This document shows positions 1 through 7,361 of a DNA stretch of 64,000 nucleotides, one piece after another (position 1 is the first letter of the stretch; each line of letters starts with the position of its first letter). Source of the DNA: Streptococcus sp. 29887 (GTDB taxonomy: Bacteria > Bacillota > Bacilli > Lactobacillales > Streptococcaceae); contig NZ_CP118735.1 in the NCBI RefSeq assembly GCF_032595075.1, forward strand, positions 586,001 through 650,000, in the 5' to 3' direction. The translations under genes and the position numbers were made by a program. The notes under the pieces were generated by a model. That model was not told the origin of the DNA. It did no database searches and saw nothing but the letters and a program-made list of their open reading frames with translations.

Positions 1-345
1 AAGGAAATAGTAGGGTTAGAAACTTCTGCAACCGATATCCTGATCCACGAAGAAAATCTTGAAAAACATATGTTAAAAAGCAGACATCGAAAGATGATCA
101 AATATATCCCAGATGTTGCTACTATTTTGGATTCGCCGGATTTTGTTGGTCAAAATAAGAATGTGAAGACAGAGAGTTTTGAAGTTATCAAAGTCCTTGC
201 AGATAATGTTCTGGTCGCTGTCAAACTAGATAAGAAAAACGACTATTTCTTTGTGGCTTCGGTTTATGACATCACAGATTCCAAATTAAATCACATGAAG
301 AGAAACGGTCGCATCAAAGCATTTGACAAAATAGAAGATAAGTAG
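1..345 (+). CDS. C-terminal part of a phage PBECR-type nuclease domain protein (partial)
   Basis: The reading frame is open from the first base of the window and ends with TAG, so only the last 114 residues are visible; the true start lies outside. The fragment has the look of the phage Barnase-EndoU-ColicinE5/RelE-like nuclease group (PBECR): a basic helix around SRHRKMIKYIPDV, then PDFVGQ, and two beta stretches ending in a VASVYDI segment. In phages this fold occurs alone or at the end of MuF/minor-head proteins. Together with the integrase remnant at 938-1093 it suggests prophage debris. The family call rests on recalled pattern only. Confidence 0.55.
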   Translation, partial: KEIVGLETSATDILIHEENLEKHMLKSRHRKMIKYIPDVATILDSPDFVGQNKNVKTESFEVIKVLADNVLVAVKLDKKNDYFFVASVYDITDSKLNHMKRNGRIKAFDKIEDK

Positions 346-354
346 TAAACTAAA

Positions 355-446
355 TACAATGAATGATAACGAGGTCAGAAAGGCTCCTGACGCACTCGAG
401 AGAGTACCTGAGATGTTGGATACGCCGCCCAACCGCTATCATTGTA
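355..446 (+). ncRNA. Possible structured RNA with multibranch fold
   Basis: A 7-bp closing stem (TACAATG at 355-361 with CATTGTA at 440-446) encloses three small hairpins: 374-391 (GTCAG/CTGAC), 394-405 (ACTC-GAGA-GAGT) and 415-433 (GTTGG/CCAAC). It lies just after the phage nuclease gene and just before a terminator. A 49-codon frame from ATG 359 to 508 also crosses it, but that frame runs through the terminator and has no ribosome site. I do not recognise the RNA class. Confidence 0.3.
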
Positions 447-455
447 TTTCAAAAA

Positions 456-483
456 CCCCTCAGCGATTGCTGGGGGCTTTTTT
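456..483 (+). terminator. Intrinsic terminator after the phage fragment
   Basis: CCCC-CAGC pairs with GCTG-GGGG around a GATT loop and is followed by a run of six T. Confidence 0.75.
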
Positions 484-542
484 GTTTGCCAAAAATACAG
501 TAAAGTAGAGTAAGCATGCCCCAAAATATTCAGAATTTCTTG

Positions 543-564
543 TTGGGGCAAAATTGGGGCATAA
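543..564 (+). repeat. att-like repeat, copy 1
   Basis: TTGGGGCA, three bases, TTGGGGCATAA. The same arrangement recurs at 914-935 directly beside the integrase remnant, and an inverted TTGGGGCAT lies at 516-524. Repeats of this kind next to an integrase stop codon are typical of attachment sites or integrase arm sites; that role is inferred. Confidence 0.4.
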
Positions 565-700
565 GTTTAAAACTTACCAATATTAACCAGTCGGAATTGT
601 TCATTTTTACTACTTATGAACACTATTAGAACAAGATTTTCTACTATATAATACTTATGAAATTATCATCTATTAAAAGGATGCGGTAAAATAATAAAAA

Positions 701-798
701 GGTCCAGTGGACCTTTTTATCTTTTGCTTGAAAATAGGAGAGCAAAACTAGGTCCAGTGGACCTTTTTATCTTTTGCTTGAAAACAGGAGAGCAAAAC
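701..798 (+). repeat. Two tandem 50-bp hairpin repeats
   Basis: Copies at 701-748 and 751-798 differ at one base. Each holds a perfect palindrome (GGTCC-AGT-GGACC, inside A and T runs) followed by TTTTGCT...AGCAAAA, so each unit can form two hairpins. The first resembles a bidirectional terminator. Confidence 0.8.
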
Positions 799-817
799 CA
801 GTCTGGGAATAGACTGG
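798..817 (+). repeat. Short inverted repeat CCAGTCT/AGACTGG
   Basis: A 7-bp stem with a GGGAAT loop. Very similar hairpins sit inside the interspersed repeats at 3238-3260 and near 58252-58271, so this is probably one module of the same repeat family. Confidence 0.6.
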
Positions 818-858
818 TTTATCCCTCGCCTAAAAATAAGTGAGCGAGGCTAAGCATC

Positions 859-906
859 AAAAAGCCCGTCATATCAAGCTTTCTAGCTTGTCCGACGGGC
901 TTTTTT
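859..906. terminator. Strong bidirectional terminator
   Basis: AAAAAGCCCGTC pairs with GACGGGCTTTTTT, with an inner AAGCT/AGCTT stem. A and T runs on both sides suggest it works in both directions, including for the integrase remnant region. Confidence 0.8.
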
Positions 907-913
907 CTGTGTT

Positions 914-935
914 TTGGGGCATTTTTGGGGCATAA
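914..935 (+). repeat. att-like repeat, copy 2
   Basis: TTGGGGCA, three bases, TTGGGGCATAA, ending two bases before the stop codon of the integrase remnant at 938. It matches copy 1 at 543-564. Confidence 0.4.
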
Positions 936-937
936 AA

Positions 938-1093
938 TCAGTAATTTTCCATGATTTCAGCTACATTTGCCTTGAGTTTCTTTGTGACATGGGTGTAAAT
1001 TTGGGTTGTAGTCTTAGCATCTGCATGTCCGACACGGTCCATGATGGCTTTCAAGGGAACTCTGTTTTCTGCTAGACGGCTGACAAGAGTAGG
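938..1093 (-). pseudogene. Tyrosine recombinase (phage integrase), C-terminal remnant
   Basis: Only the last ~51 residues of a tyrosine recombinase remain. The visible stretch contains LVSRLAENRVPLKAIMDRVG, a GH pair and QIYTHVT with the catalytic tyrosine, followed by the usual Lys-rich tail. The catalytic Arg, Lys and first His boxes are missing; upstream in the same frame the sequence becomes low-complexity and unlike an integrase. It cannot be active. It sits directly beside the att-like repeat at 914-935, as in intact streptococcal prophages, and marks the edge of a decayed element together with the nuclease fragment at the window start. Confidence 0.75.
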
Positions 1094-1260
1094 TGACCTT
1101 GTGACAGGTAATCGACAAATTGTATCACAGTACTTGTAACTTTGGAAAAACAAAAAAACCAGCCTTGTAGACTGATTTTTAAGGAGATTTATGAAAAATT
1201 TTAGGATACACTTACAGTATAACCGAATTTTCAGATAATTCATCGGTCTTTAGACCTATT

Positions 1261-1288
1261 TTGTTAAAAAACAAACTTTTGTTATAAT
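1261..1288 (+). promoter_or_regulatory. Promoter of the GNAT gene
   Basis: TTGTTA at 1261-1266, a 16-base spacer, TATAAT at 1283-1288. The gene start follows 28 bases later with an AGAGGAG ribosome site. Confidence 0.65.
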
Positions 1289-1315
1289 AGAGAACAAAAG
1301 TAAGAGGAGATTTTT

Positions 1316-1783
1316 ATGACCATACGTAAAGCTACACAATCAGATATTCCAGTATTAAATGAATTATTGCAAGATATTTTACAGGTTCATCATCAAGCAC
1401 GACCAGATATTTTTAAGAGTGAGGGTCAAAAATATTCTGAGGAAGAATTAAGAAAACTTTTGGACAATCCTGCTAAGTCAGTTTTTGTTTATGAACTGGA
1501 AGGTCAGGTTGTTGGTCATCTTTTTTGTGAAATCACGACTGCGACTGGTGATGTTTTGGAACCAGTTAAGACCTTGTATATTGATGATCTGTGTGTAGGC
1601 TCTTCTGCGCGTGGTCAAAAAATTGGTGAGCAATTGTATACATTTGCTCTCTCTTATGCCAAGGAGCAGGGCTGCCACAATCTAACCTTGGATGTATTGG
1701 CAGACAATGCGGGGGCTGTTCGCTTTTATGACCGTTTGGGTATGAAACCACAAAAATTCCGTATGGAGAAAATAATTGATTAA
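1316..1783 (+). CDS. GNAT family N-acetyltransferase
   Basis: A 155-residue single-domain GNAT enzyme that would transfer an acetyl group from acetyl-CoA to an amine; the substrate cannot be told from sequence. The N-terminus begins MTIRKATQSDIPVLNELL, and the acetyl-CoA loop appears around residues 90-103 (DDLCVGSSARGQKIGEQL). The C-terminal part has the usual NAGAVRFYDRLGM segment. AGAGGAG lies 7 bases before the ATG, and the gene has its own promoter and terminator, so it is monocistronic. It is the first intact gene right of the prophage debris. Confidence 0.85.
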   Translation: MTIRKATQSDIPVLNELLQDILQVHHQARPDIFKSEGQKYSEEELRKLLDNPAKSVFVYELEGQVVGHLFCEITTATGDVLEPVKTLYIDDLCVGSSARGQKIGEQLYTFALSYAKEQGCHNLTLDVLADNAGAVRFYDRLGMKPQKFRMEKIID

Positions 1784-1807
1784 AAAAAGAGGGGTTCCCT
1801 CTTTTTT
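1783..1807. terminator. Bidirectional terminator between GNAT gene and mvaA
   Basis: AAAAAAGAGGG, GTT, CCCTCTTTTTT. It serves the plus-strand GNAT gene and the minus-strand mvaA, whose stop codon it overlaps. Confidence 0.85.
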
Positions 1808-3065
1808 AGTGTTCTCTCATTTTTGCTAAGAGCTTTTGTGCAGTTTCAAGGTTGCTGTGTTTTTCCTGACGCAAGAGCTGGGCTAGTTTGTCCACTTCAT
1901 CTTCCTCAGCGCCAGCAAGCAGGGCTAGGGATTTGGCATGGAGTTTCATGTGTCCCGCCTGAATGCCAGAGGTGACTAGGGCACGCAGGGCAGCAAAGTT
2001 TTGACAGAGCCCGACAGAAGCGATGATGGAGGCCAGTTGGCGGGCTTTGGGCTGGTTGAGCAGGTCAAAAGCAACGGCCACCTTGGGATTGAGTCCAATG
2101 GAGCCACCGACCGATGCAATCGGAAGGGGCAGGGTGATGGAGCCGACCAAATGCTCCCCGTCAACTGTCCAAGTGGATAGCCCTTTATAGTGGCCATCAC
2201 GACTAGCAAAAGCATGAGCGCCAGCCTCCACCGCCCGCCAGTCGTTTCCAGTCGCAATCACCACGGCATCAATACCGTTAAAAATCCCCTTGTTATGGGT
2301 CGCAGCACGATAAGGGTCCAGCTGAGCCAGCTTGCTAGCCAGGGCGATTTTTTGAGCAGTTTCTTGGGCAATAGCTGAGCTAGTTGCAAGGTTGGAGATG
2401 GAAAGACGGCACTGGGCAGTGACCAGGGATTCCGTTGCGTAGTTGGAAAGAATACCCATCAAAGCCTGTCCATTGCTAAGTACTTCCAAGTCATCCTTAA
2501 TGGCTTCCAGCATATTATTGAGAATATTGGCACCCATGGCTTCTTGAACATCCACCTGAAGATAGACAATCAGAAAATCTTCCTTACTTTCCACAGTCAG
2601 GTCACGAGCGCCCCCTCCGCGTTTCACAATAGATGGATGGGCTTGATTGGCAGTTTCTAAAATATTGTCCTTTTGGTCAAGAATAACTTGTTTTGCTCTG
2701 CTATGATCAGGAACATCAAAAAGTGCTACCTGTCCAATCATGATGCGGTTGTGGATGGTGGTTGTAAAACCGCCAGACCGGGCAATGATTTTGGCTCCAA
2801 AAGAGGCAGCTGCAACCACAGAAGGTTCTTCAGTGACCATCGGTACAGAATACATTTGTCCATCCACAAGCAGTTCAGGCAGAACAGAGAAGGGTAGGGA
2901 AAAAGTTCCCAGATGGTTTTCCGCCATCTTACCTGCAATTGCTTCAGACAGGTTTTCATCTTTGTAAAGAATGTCTAGGCTATCTTCGGATAGGGAACGA
3001 TGGTGATGGAAAATATCAATGCGTTCTTGACGTGATTTTTTATAGAATCCTGAGAAATGTGCCAT
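1806..3065 (-). CDS. mvaA: Hydroxymethylglutaryl-CoA reductase, class II
   Basis: Converts HMG-CoA to mevalonate, the committed step of the mevalonate route to isopentenyl diphosphate; cytosolic. The 419 residues match bacterial class II enzymes. Visible landmarks are the ENHLGTF segment near residue 50, the EEPSVVAAAS box with the catalytic Glu near 80, the GNDWRAVEAGAHAFASRDG segment around 270-290 with the catalytic Asp, and a His in the C-terminal helical domain. It follows mvaS on the minus strand, but a 375-base gap with a repeat and two hairpins separates them, so it may be transcribed partly on its own. RBS GAGGAAAT precedes the ATG. Confidence 0.95.
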   Translation of the reverse strand: MAHFSGFYKKSRQERIDIFHHHRSLSEDSLDILYKDENLSEAIAGKMAENHLGTFSLPFSVLPELLVDGQMYSVPMVTEEPSVVAAASFGAKIIARSGGFTTTIHNRIMIGQVALFDVPDHSRAKQVILDQKDNILETANQAHPSIVKRGGGARDLTVESKEDFLIVYLQVDVQEAMGANILNNMLEAIKDDLEVLSNGQALMGILSNYATESLVTAQCRLSISNLATSSAIAQETAQKIALASKLAQLDPYRAATHNKGIFNGIDAVVIATGNDWRAVEAGAHAFASRDGHYKGLSTWTVDGEHLVGSITLPLPIASVGGSIGLNPKVAVAFDLLNQPKARQLASIIASVGLCQNFAALRALVTSGIQAGHMKLHAKSLALLAGAEEDEVDKLAQLLRQEKHSNLETAQKLLAKMREH

Positions 3066-3085
3066 GATTTCCTCTTTCTAATTTC

Positions 3086-3122
3086 TAAAGAAAAGCGCCC
3101 TTGGTTGAGAGCCAAAGGGCGC
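3086..3122 (-). terminator. Terminator-like hairpin just upstream of mvaA
   Basis: On the minus strand GCGCCCTTTGG pairs with CCAAGGGCGC and is followed by TTTTCTTT, only about 20 bases before the mvaA start codon. It could end mvaS transcripts or attenuate mvaA. Confidence 0.6.
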
Positions 3123-3185
3123 CGTTTTGGGGAGCGGGAAAGAACTTGACTGATAGAAAAGAGTTTTCCTCGCTTCCAAACAATA

Positions 3186-3385
3186 GGCTCGGGCTAAAAT
3201 AGTCTACTGGACTATTTTAGCCCGCCCCCGCATAGTTCCAACTGTCTGGGAGACAGTTGGAAGTTGGAAATAGAGCGAACATTGTTCGCAACAGTCGAAA
3301 TGGTCAGATTTAGAGTGTGGTAACACGAATAAATCTGCCAATCAACCACTGCGCTGAGATGTTGACGCTAACTGTGAAAAGTGTG
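3186..3385 (-). repeat. Interspersed hairpin-rich repeat, copy A (inverted)
   Basis: In the opposite orientation this matches much of the elements at 58068-58348 and 61771-61948. The shared core reads TCAACATCTCAGCGCAGTGG, then TTGATTGGCAGATTT, a TTCGTGTT region, AAATCTGACC and TGCGGGGG. Two perfect hairpins lie in it: 3191-3223 (GGGCTAAAATAGTC arms) and 3238-3260 (CCAACTGTCT arms). It fills the mvaS-mvaA gap. Confidence 0.75.
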
Positions 3386-3401
3386 CTGGAAATTCGATCA
3401 G

Positions 3402-3432
3402 CCTATCATTCATTATTCCAATGAATGATAGG
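3402..3432. terminator. Perfect hairpin after mvaS
   Basis: CCTATCATTCATT pairs perfectly with AATGAATGATAGG around a 5-base loop, 9 bases after the mvaS stop codon. A long T-run is lacking, so termination strength is uncertain. Confidence 0.55.
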
Positions 3433-3440
3433 TAAAATGC

Positions 3441-4595
3441 TTATTTACGATAGATGCGTTTGTGCTTATCTACTTGGATAAGGGCAAATGGTGCTGGGTC
3501 TGTGGGTAGGTCGATAGCCGTACCCGTTTCGTCTAGGCTGACTTCTTGGAAGAAGATATTTTCGTATTCTTCTACACTGATTTTTTTACGTTGGTTGAGT
3601 TTTTCTAAGCGGTTTTCTTCTAATTGATTTTGGAAACCATCCACCAGCTGACCGCTGAAGATTTCACAGACAGCACCGCTACCATAGCTATAAAAGAGGA
3701 TTTGATCCCCTGCCTCGAGCGCTCTGCTATTTTCCAAAAGGGAAAGGAGAGAGAGGAAGATGGAGCCTGTGTAGATATTGCCGACAACCTTGTTATAGAC
3801 GATGGCTTCTTGGAAGCGCTCTGTCAAGCGGTTGAGGGTTTCTTCATTTTTAGCGATGGCTTGTAAACCTTTGAGACCTTGCTTGGAGAAGGGGATGTGC
3901 AAGCACATGGCTGCAAAATCTTCCAGTGACTTGCCAGTTTTCTTCTGGTAGTAATCAAAGGTTGTGGTCAGGCAGTCGGTGTATTGGATTGTAGAGAAGC
4001 GACCATCAACGCGAGGGTACTTGTCATAGTTTGGTCGCCAGAAGTCATAAATGTCGCGAGTCTGGCAAACATTGTCATTATTGAGAACCATAATGCGTGG
4101 GTTAGCAGTGACCAACATGGCAACGGCGCCAGCACCTTGAGTTGGCTCGCCTCCTGAAGCTACTCCATACTTGGCGATGTCACTTGCAATCACTAAGACT
4201 TTGGATTCAGGGAATTGAGCGATATGGCTCTTGGCTAAGCTTAGTCCAGCTGTGGCTCCGTAACAAGCTTCCTTCATCTCGATGGAGCGAGCAAAGGGCT
4301 GGATGCCTAACAAACCGTGAATAGATACAGCAGCGGCCTTACTTTGATCCACGCTTGACTCAGTTCCGACGATGACCATGTCAATGGTTTGTTTGTCTTC
4401 TTCTGTCAAGATAGCTGCAGCAGCTTGAGCACCAAGGGTAACAATATCTTGTGTAACAGGTGCGACAGCCATCTCTGACTGGAGAAGTCCAATCTTATAT
4501 TTGTTAGGGTCAATGTTGCGGGCGAGGGCCAAATCAGCCAAATCTAAAACATAATCGGGTGCCGCAAAACCGATTTTATCAATACCGATGTTCAT
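3441..4595 (-). CDS. mvaS: Hydroxymethylglutaryl-CoA synthase
   Basis: Condenses acetyl-CoA with acetoacetyl-CoA to HMG-CoA, the step before mvaA. At 384 residues it is the usual bacterial length. The thiolase-fold residues are in place: the Glu of GTESSVD (about residue 79), the nucleophilic Cys 111 in EMKEACYGATAGL, and the His in LHIPFSKQGLKG (about 233). GNIYTGSIFLSLLSLLE is the conserved late segment. It starts 24 bases after the thiolase stop codon, so the two form one minus-strand operon; the shared promoter is upstream of the thiolase. Confidence 0.95.
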   Translation of the reverse strand: MNIGIDKIGFAAPDYVLDLADLALARNIDPNKYKIGLLQSEMAVAPVTQDIVTLGAQAAAAILTEEDKQTIDMVIVGTESSVDQSKAAAVSIHGLLGIQPFARSIEMKEACYGATAGLSLAKSHIAQFPESKVLVIASDIAKYGVASGGEPTQGAGAVAMLVTANPRIMVLNNDNVCQTRDIYDFWRPNYDKYPRVDGRFSTIQYTDCLTTTFDYYQKKTGKSLEDFAAMCLHIPFSKQGLKGLQAIAKNEETLNRLTERFQEAIVYNKVVGNIYTGSIFLSLLSLLENSRALEAGDQILFYSYGSGAVCEIFSGQLVDGFQNQLEENRLEKLNQRKKISVEEYENIFFQEVSLDETGTAIDLPTDPAPFALIQVDKHKRIYRK

Positions 4596-4619
4596 ACTTT
4601 ATCCTTTGTTTACAAATGA

Positions 4620-5810
4620 TTAGTTGCTATTTTTTTGTGCATTGGAAACGATAAGGGAGATACCCTGACCGCCTCCGATACAGAGGGCACAGAGACCCAG
4701 CTCTTTATCTTGCTTGATGAGTTCGTGGATGAGACTGACCAAAATTCGACTGCCACTAGCTCCGATTGGGTGACCGAGAGCGATGGCACCGCCGTTGACA
4801 TTGACCTTTGCAGGGTCAGCTCCTAATTGGTCAACAACTGGAATAGACTGGGCTGCAAAGGCTTCGTTCAGCTCGAACAAGTCAATATCTTCAACTGTTT
4901 TGTCAATCTTTTGCAGCGCCTGTTGGCTTGCAGTAACAGGTCCCATTCCCATGAGGGCAGGATCTAGGCCGCTTGTAGCATAACTTTCGATATAGGCCAG
5001 TGGTGTGAGGTTCAGCTCGGTAGCCTTTTCCTCAGACATGAGAAGGAGGACTGCACAGCCATCATTGATACCAGAAGCATTGGCAGCAGTGACCGTACCG
5101 TCTTTTTTGAAGGCCGGTCGTAGAGTGGCTAGTTTGTCAAGCGGGGTTAGACGGGGGTATTCATCCTTGTCAAAAATGCTTTCTCCCTTGCGACTATTGA
5201 GCCTAATCGGAACAATCTCATCTACAAAACGACCTTCAGTAATAGCTTTGGCAGCTTTTTCTTGACTGCTGTATGCAAAGACGTCCTGAGCTTCACGGCT
5301 GATGTGATAGCGTTCAGCTACATTTTCTGCTGTAATGCCCATGTGATAGTCGTTGAAGGCATCTGTCAAACCGTCTGTTAGCATGGAATCTTCGAGGGAG
5401 ATATGACCCAACTTGCTGCCAAATCGGCTGGATTTGGAGAGGTAGGCAGCTTGGCTCATGATTTCAATGCCTCCAGCAAGAACCACATCATTGTCACCAA
5501 GCATGATGGATTGGGCAGCCAGGAGGACTGATTTTAATCCGGAGCCACAAACCTTATTGACACAGTAAGCAGATGTGGTTTCTGGAAGACCAGCTTTAAT
5601 GGCAATCTGCCGGGCAATATTTTGTCCATGACCAGCTGAAAGGACATTGCCGAAAATGACCTCGTCAACAAGATTGGCTGAAATTTGTTTATTTTCTAAA
5701 GCTGCTTGGAGAACTTGCGCCCCTAAATCAGCGATTTCAATATCTTTTAGGCTACCTCCGAAACTGCCAATGGCAGAACGGTAGGCAGACACGATAGCTA
5801 CTTTTTGCAT
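4620..5810 (-). CDS. atoB: Acetyl-CoA C-acetyltransferase (thiolase)
   Basis: Joins two acetyl-CoA molecules to acetoacetyl-CoA, the substrate of MvaS. The 396-residue protein has the biosynthetic thiolase features: nucleophilic Cys 88 in NKVCGSGLKSV, GGIEIMSQAAYL, GHPIGASGSRI with the catalytic His near residue 350, and CIGGGQGISLIV with the second Cys. First gene of the thiolase-mvaS(-mvaA) group, read from an extended -10 promoter at 5859-5867; AGGAG lies 7 bases before the ATG. The symbol could equally be thl or phaA; the operon context supports the biosynthetic role. Confidence 0.92.
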   Translation of the reverse strand: MQKVAIVSAYRSAIGSFGGSLKDIEIADLGAQVLQAALENKQISANLVDEVIFGNVLSAGHGQNIARQIAIKAGLPETTSAYCVNKVCGSGLKSVLLAAQSIMLGDNDVVLAGGIEIMSQAAYLSKSSRFGSKLGHISLEDSMLTDGLTDAFNDYHMGITAENVAERYHISREAQDVFAYSSQEKAAKAITEGRFVDEIVPIRLNSRKGESIFDKDEYPRLTPLDKLATLRPAFKKDGTVTAANASGINDGCAVLLLMSEEKATELNLTPLAYIESYATSGLDPALMGMGPVTASQQALQKIDKTVEDIDLFELNEAFAAQSIPVVDQLGADPAKVNVNGGAIALGHPIGASGSRILVSLIHELIKQDKELGLCALCIGGGQGISLIVSNAQKNSN

Positions 5811-5858
5811 GATAACTCCTATATGGTATCGTTTTGAACTGTCGTGTTCAGCCCAACT

Positions 5859-5867
5859 ATTATACCA
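5859..5867 (-). promoter_or_regulatory. Promoter (-10) of the thiolase-mvaS operon
   Basis: On the minus strand TGG-TATAAT, an extended -10 box, about 50 bases before the thiolase start codon. No clear -35. Confidence 0.55.
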
Positions 5868-6034
5868 TGATTTTATTTTTTTTCATAAGAAGAAAGATAG
5901 GTCTACAGACTGAATTTACATGAAAGTGAATGAAAGCGTAAACAGATTGTGGAAAAGCTAGCATTTTTTTACATTTTCGTGTAAAATAGAGAAGTATAAG
6001 AGGGAAACCTCAAAATATAAAGGAGAATCCATAA

Positions 6035-6727
6035 ATGGTAAAATTGGTTTTTGCTCGCCATGGTGAGTCTGAATGGAACAAAGCTAACCTTTTCACTGGT
6101 TGGGCTGATGTTGATTTGTCTGAAAAAGGTACTCAACAAGCAATCGACGCTGGTAAATTGATCAAAGAAGCAGGTATTGATTTTGACCTTGCTTTTACAT
6201 CAGTATTGAAACGCGCTATCAAGACAACAAACTTGGCTCTTGAAGCTGCAGATCAATTGTGGGTACCAGTTGAAAAATCATGGCGTTTGAACGAGCGTCA
6301 CTACGGCGGTTTGACTGGCTTGAACAAGGCTGAAGCAGCAGCAGAATTTGGTGATGATCAAGTTCATATCTGGCGTCGTTCTTATGATACTTTGCCACCA
6401 GAAATGGCTAAGGATCATGAGCATTCAGCGCACACTGACCGTCGTTATGCTCACCTTGACGGTTCTGTTATCCCAGATGCAGAAAACTTGAAAGTAACGC
6501 TTGAGCGCGCACTTCCATTCTGGGAAGACAAGATTGCTCCAGCTTTGAAAGACGGCAAAAATGTTTTCGTAGGTGCACACGGCAACTCTATCCGTGCCCT
6601 TGTAAAACACATCAAAGGCTTGTCTGATGATGAAATCATGGATGTGGAAATTCCAAACTTCCCACCACTTGTTTTCGAATTGGATGAAAACTTGAACATT
6701 GTGAAAGAGTACTACTTGGAAGCATAA
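6035..6727 (+). CDS. gpmA: 2,3-bisphosphoglycerate-dependent phosphoglycerate mutase
   Basis: Interconverts 3- and 2-phosphoglycerate in glycolysis. The 230-residue protein has the histidine phosphatase signature RHGESEWN (His 9 is phosphorylated), the [14 protein letters not shown] segment and the second His in [10 protein letters not shown] near residue 182. Codon use is strongly biased, as expected for a highly expressed glycolytic gene. Start by AAGGAG 8 bases upstream. The leader holds TTTACA-N6-TGTAAA (5968-5985), a small palindrome of unknown meaning. A terminator follows directly, so it is monocistronic. Confidence 0.96.
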   Translation: MVKLVFARHGESEWNKANLFTGWADVDLSEKGTQQAIDAGKLIKEAGIDFDLAFTSVLKRAIKTTNLALEAADQLWVPVEKSWRLNERHYGGLTGLNKAEAAAEFGDDQVHIWRRSYDTLPPEMAKDHEHSAHTDRRYAHLDGSVIPDAENLKVTLERALPFWEDKIAPALKDGKNVFVGAHGNSIRALVKHIKGLSDDEIMDVEIPNFPPLVFELDENLNIVKEYYLEA

Positions 6728-6734
6728 TTCATTG

Positions 6735-6760
6735 ACACCTGAGCTTGCTCAGGTGTTTTT
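6735..6760 (+). terminator. Terminator of gpmA
   Basis: ACACCTGAG pairs with CTCAGGTGT around CTTG, followed by T5. Confidence 0.85.
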
Positions 6761-6793
6761 GCATACTGAGTAGGCGTTTTATTACAGAAAATG

Positions 6794-6802
6794 TGCTATA
6801 CT
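6794..6802 (+). promoter_or_regulatory. Extended -10 promoter of gloA
   Basis: TGC-TATACT; the start codon lies 29 bases downstream with AAAGGAGA before it. Confidence 0.55.
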
Positions 6803-6831
6803 AAATCTATCAAATAATAAAGGAGATCAAT

Positions 6832-7215
6832 ATGGCTAGTAAGAAAATGTTGCACGCCTGCTTGCGTGTTGAAAACTTAGAAGCTTCACAAAAATTTTAT
6901 GAGGAAGCTTTCGGATTTAAAGAAACTCGTCGCAAAGACTATCCAGAGCACAAGTTTACCTTGGTTTACTTGGCGCTTGAAGGGGATGACTTTGAGATTG
7001 AATTGACCTATAACTATGACCATGGTCCTTATATCGTAGGCGATGGCTTCTCGCATTTGGCCCTTTCGTCAGATGATTTGGAAGGGGATAATGCTAAGCA
7101 TAAGGAGCTAGGCTATCCAACGACAGACATCAAGGGCTTGCCAGGTAGTCCAGGTCGCTACTATTTTGTGACAGATCCAGATGGCTACCGTGTAGAAGTC
7201 ATCCGTGCTAATTAA
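6832..7215 (+). CDS. gloA: Lactoylglutathione lyase (glyoxalase I)
   Basis: Isomerises the hemithioacetal of methylglyoxal and glutathione to S-lactoylglutathione, removing a toxic by-product of glycolysis. The 127 residues form one VOC-fold unit with two beta-alpha repeats. Probable metal ligands are His 8 (LHACLRV), the Glu in FEIELTYNYD, His near 74 (FSHLALSSDD) and the Glu in YRVEVI near the end. GSPGRYYFVTDPDGYRVEV is a typical glyoxalase I ending. AAAGGAGA lies 7 bases upstream. Single-gene unit behind gpmA. Confidence 0.9.
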   Translation: MASKKMLHACLRVENLEASQKFYEEAFGFKETRRKDYPEHKFTLVYLALEGDDFEIELTYNYDHGPYIVGDGFSHLALSSDDLEGDNAKHKELGYPTTDIKGLPGSPGRYYFVTDPDGYRVEVIRAN

Positions 7216-7219
7216 GCTT

Positions 7220-7246
7220 AAAAGATTGCCGAGGCAGTCTTTTTTT
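7220..7246 (+). terminator. Terminator of gloA
   Basis: AAAAGATTGCC, GAG, GGCAGTCTTTTTTT. Confidence 0.75.
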
Positions 7247-7297
7247 CTATGAACAGGAAGAATGTTCGTTTTGAGGGGTGAACAATTTTTGCTATGC

Positions 7298-7326
7298 TTG
7301 ACAGAAAGAGAATAAACCTATATTAT
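7298..7326 (+). promoter_or_regulatory. pgdA: Promoter of pgdA
   Basis: TTGACA at 7298-7303, 17-base spacer, TATTAT at 7321-7326. Predicted transcript start is near 7333. Confidence 0.75.
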
Positions 7327-7361
7327 AGTATAAGGTGAATATGAAAAGGAATGAATATAAA

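Noticed and set aside
355..446. tRNA-like cloverleaf because of the 7-bp closing stem
   Set aside because: No T-loop, no anticodon arm of correct size and no CCA-proximal T-arm next to the acceptor stem.
359..508. 49-codon ORF after the phage nuclease fragment
   Set aside because: It runs through a strong terminator hairpin and has no ribosome site; the base-paired structure explains the region better.
701..798. CRISPR array
   Set aside because: Only two units, directly adjacent, without spacers and with no cas genes in the window.
5968..5985. TTTACA-N6-TGTAAA palindrome before gpmA as an operator
   Set aside because: Short and AT-rich; no regulator can be linked to it from the sequence.
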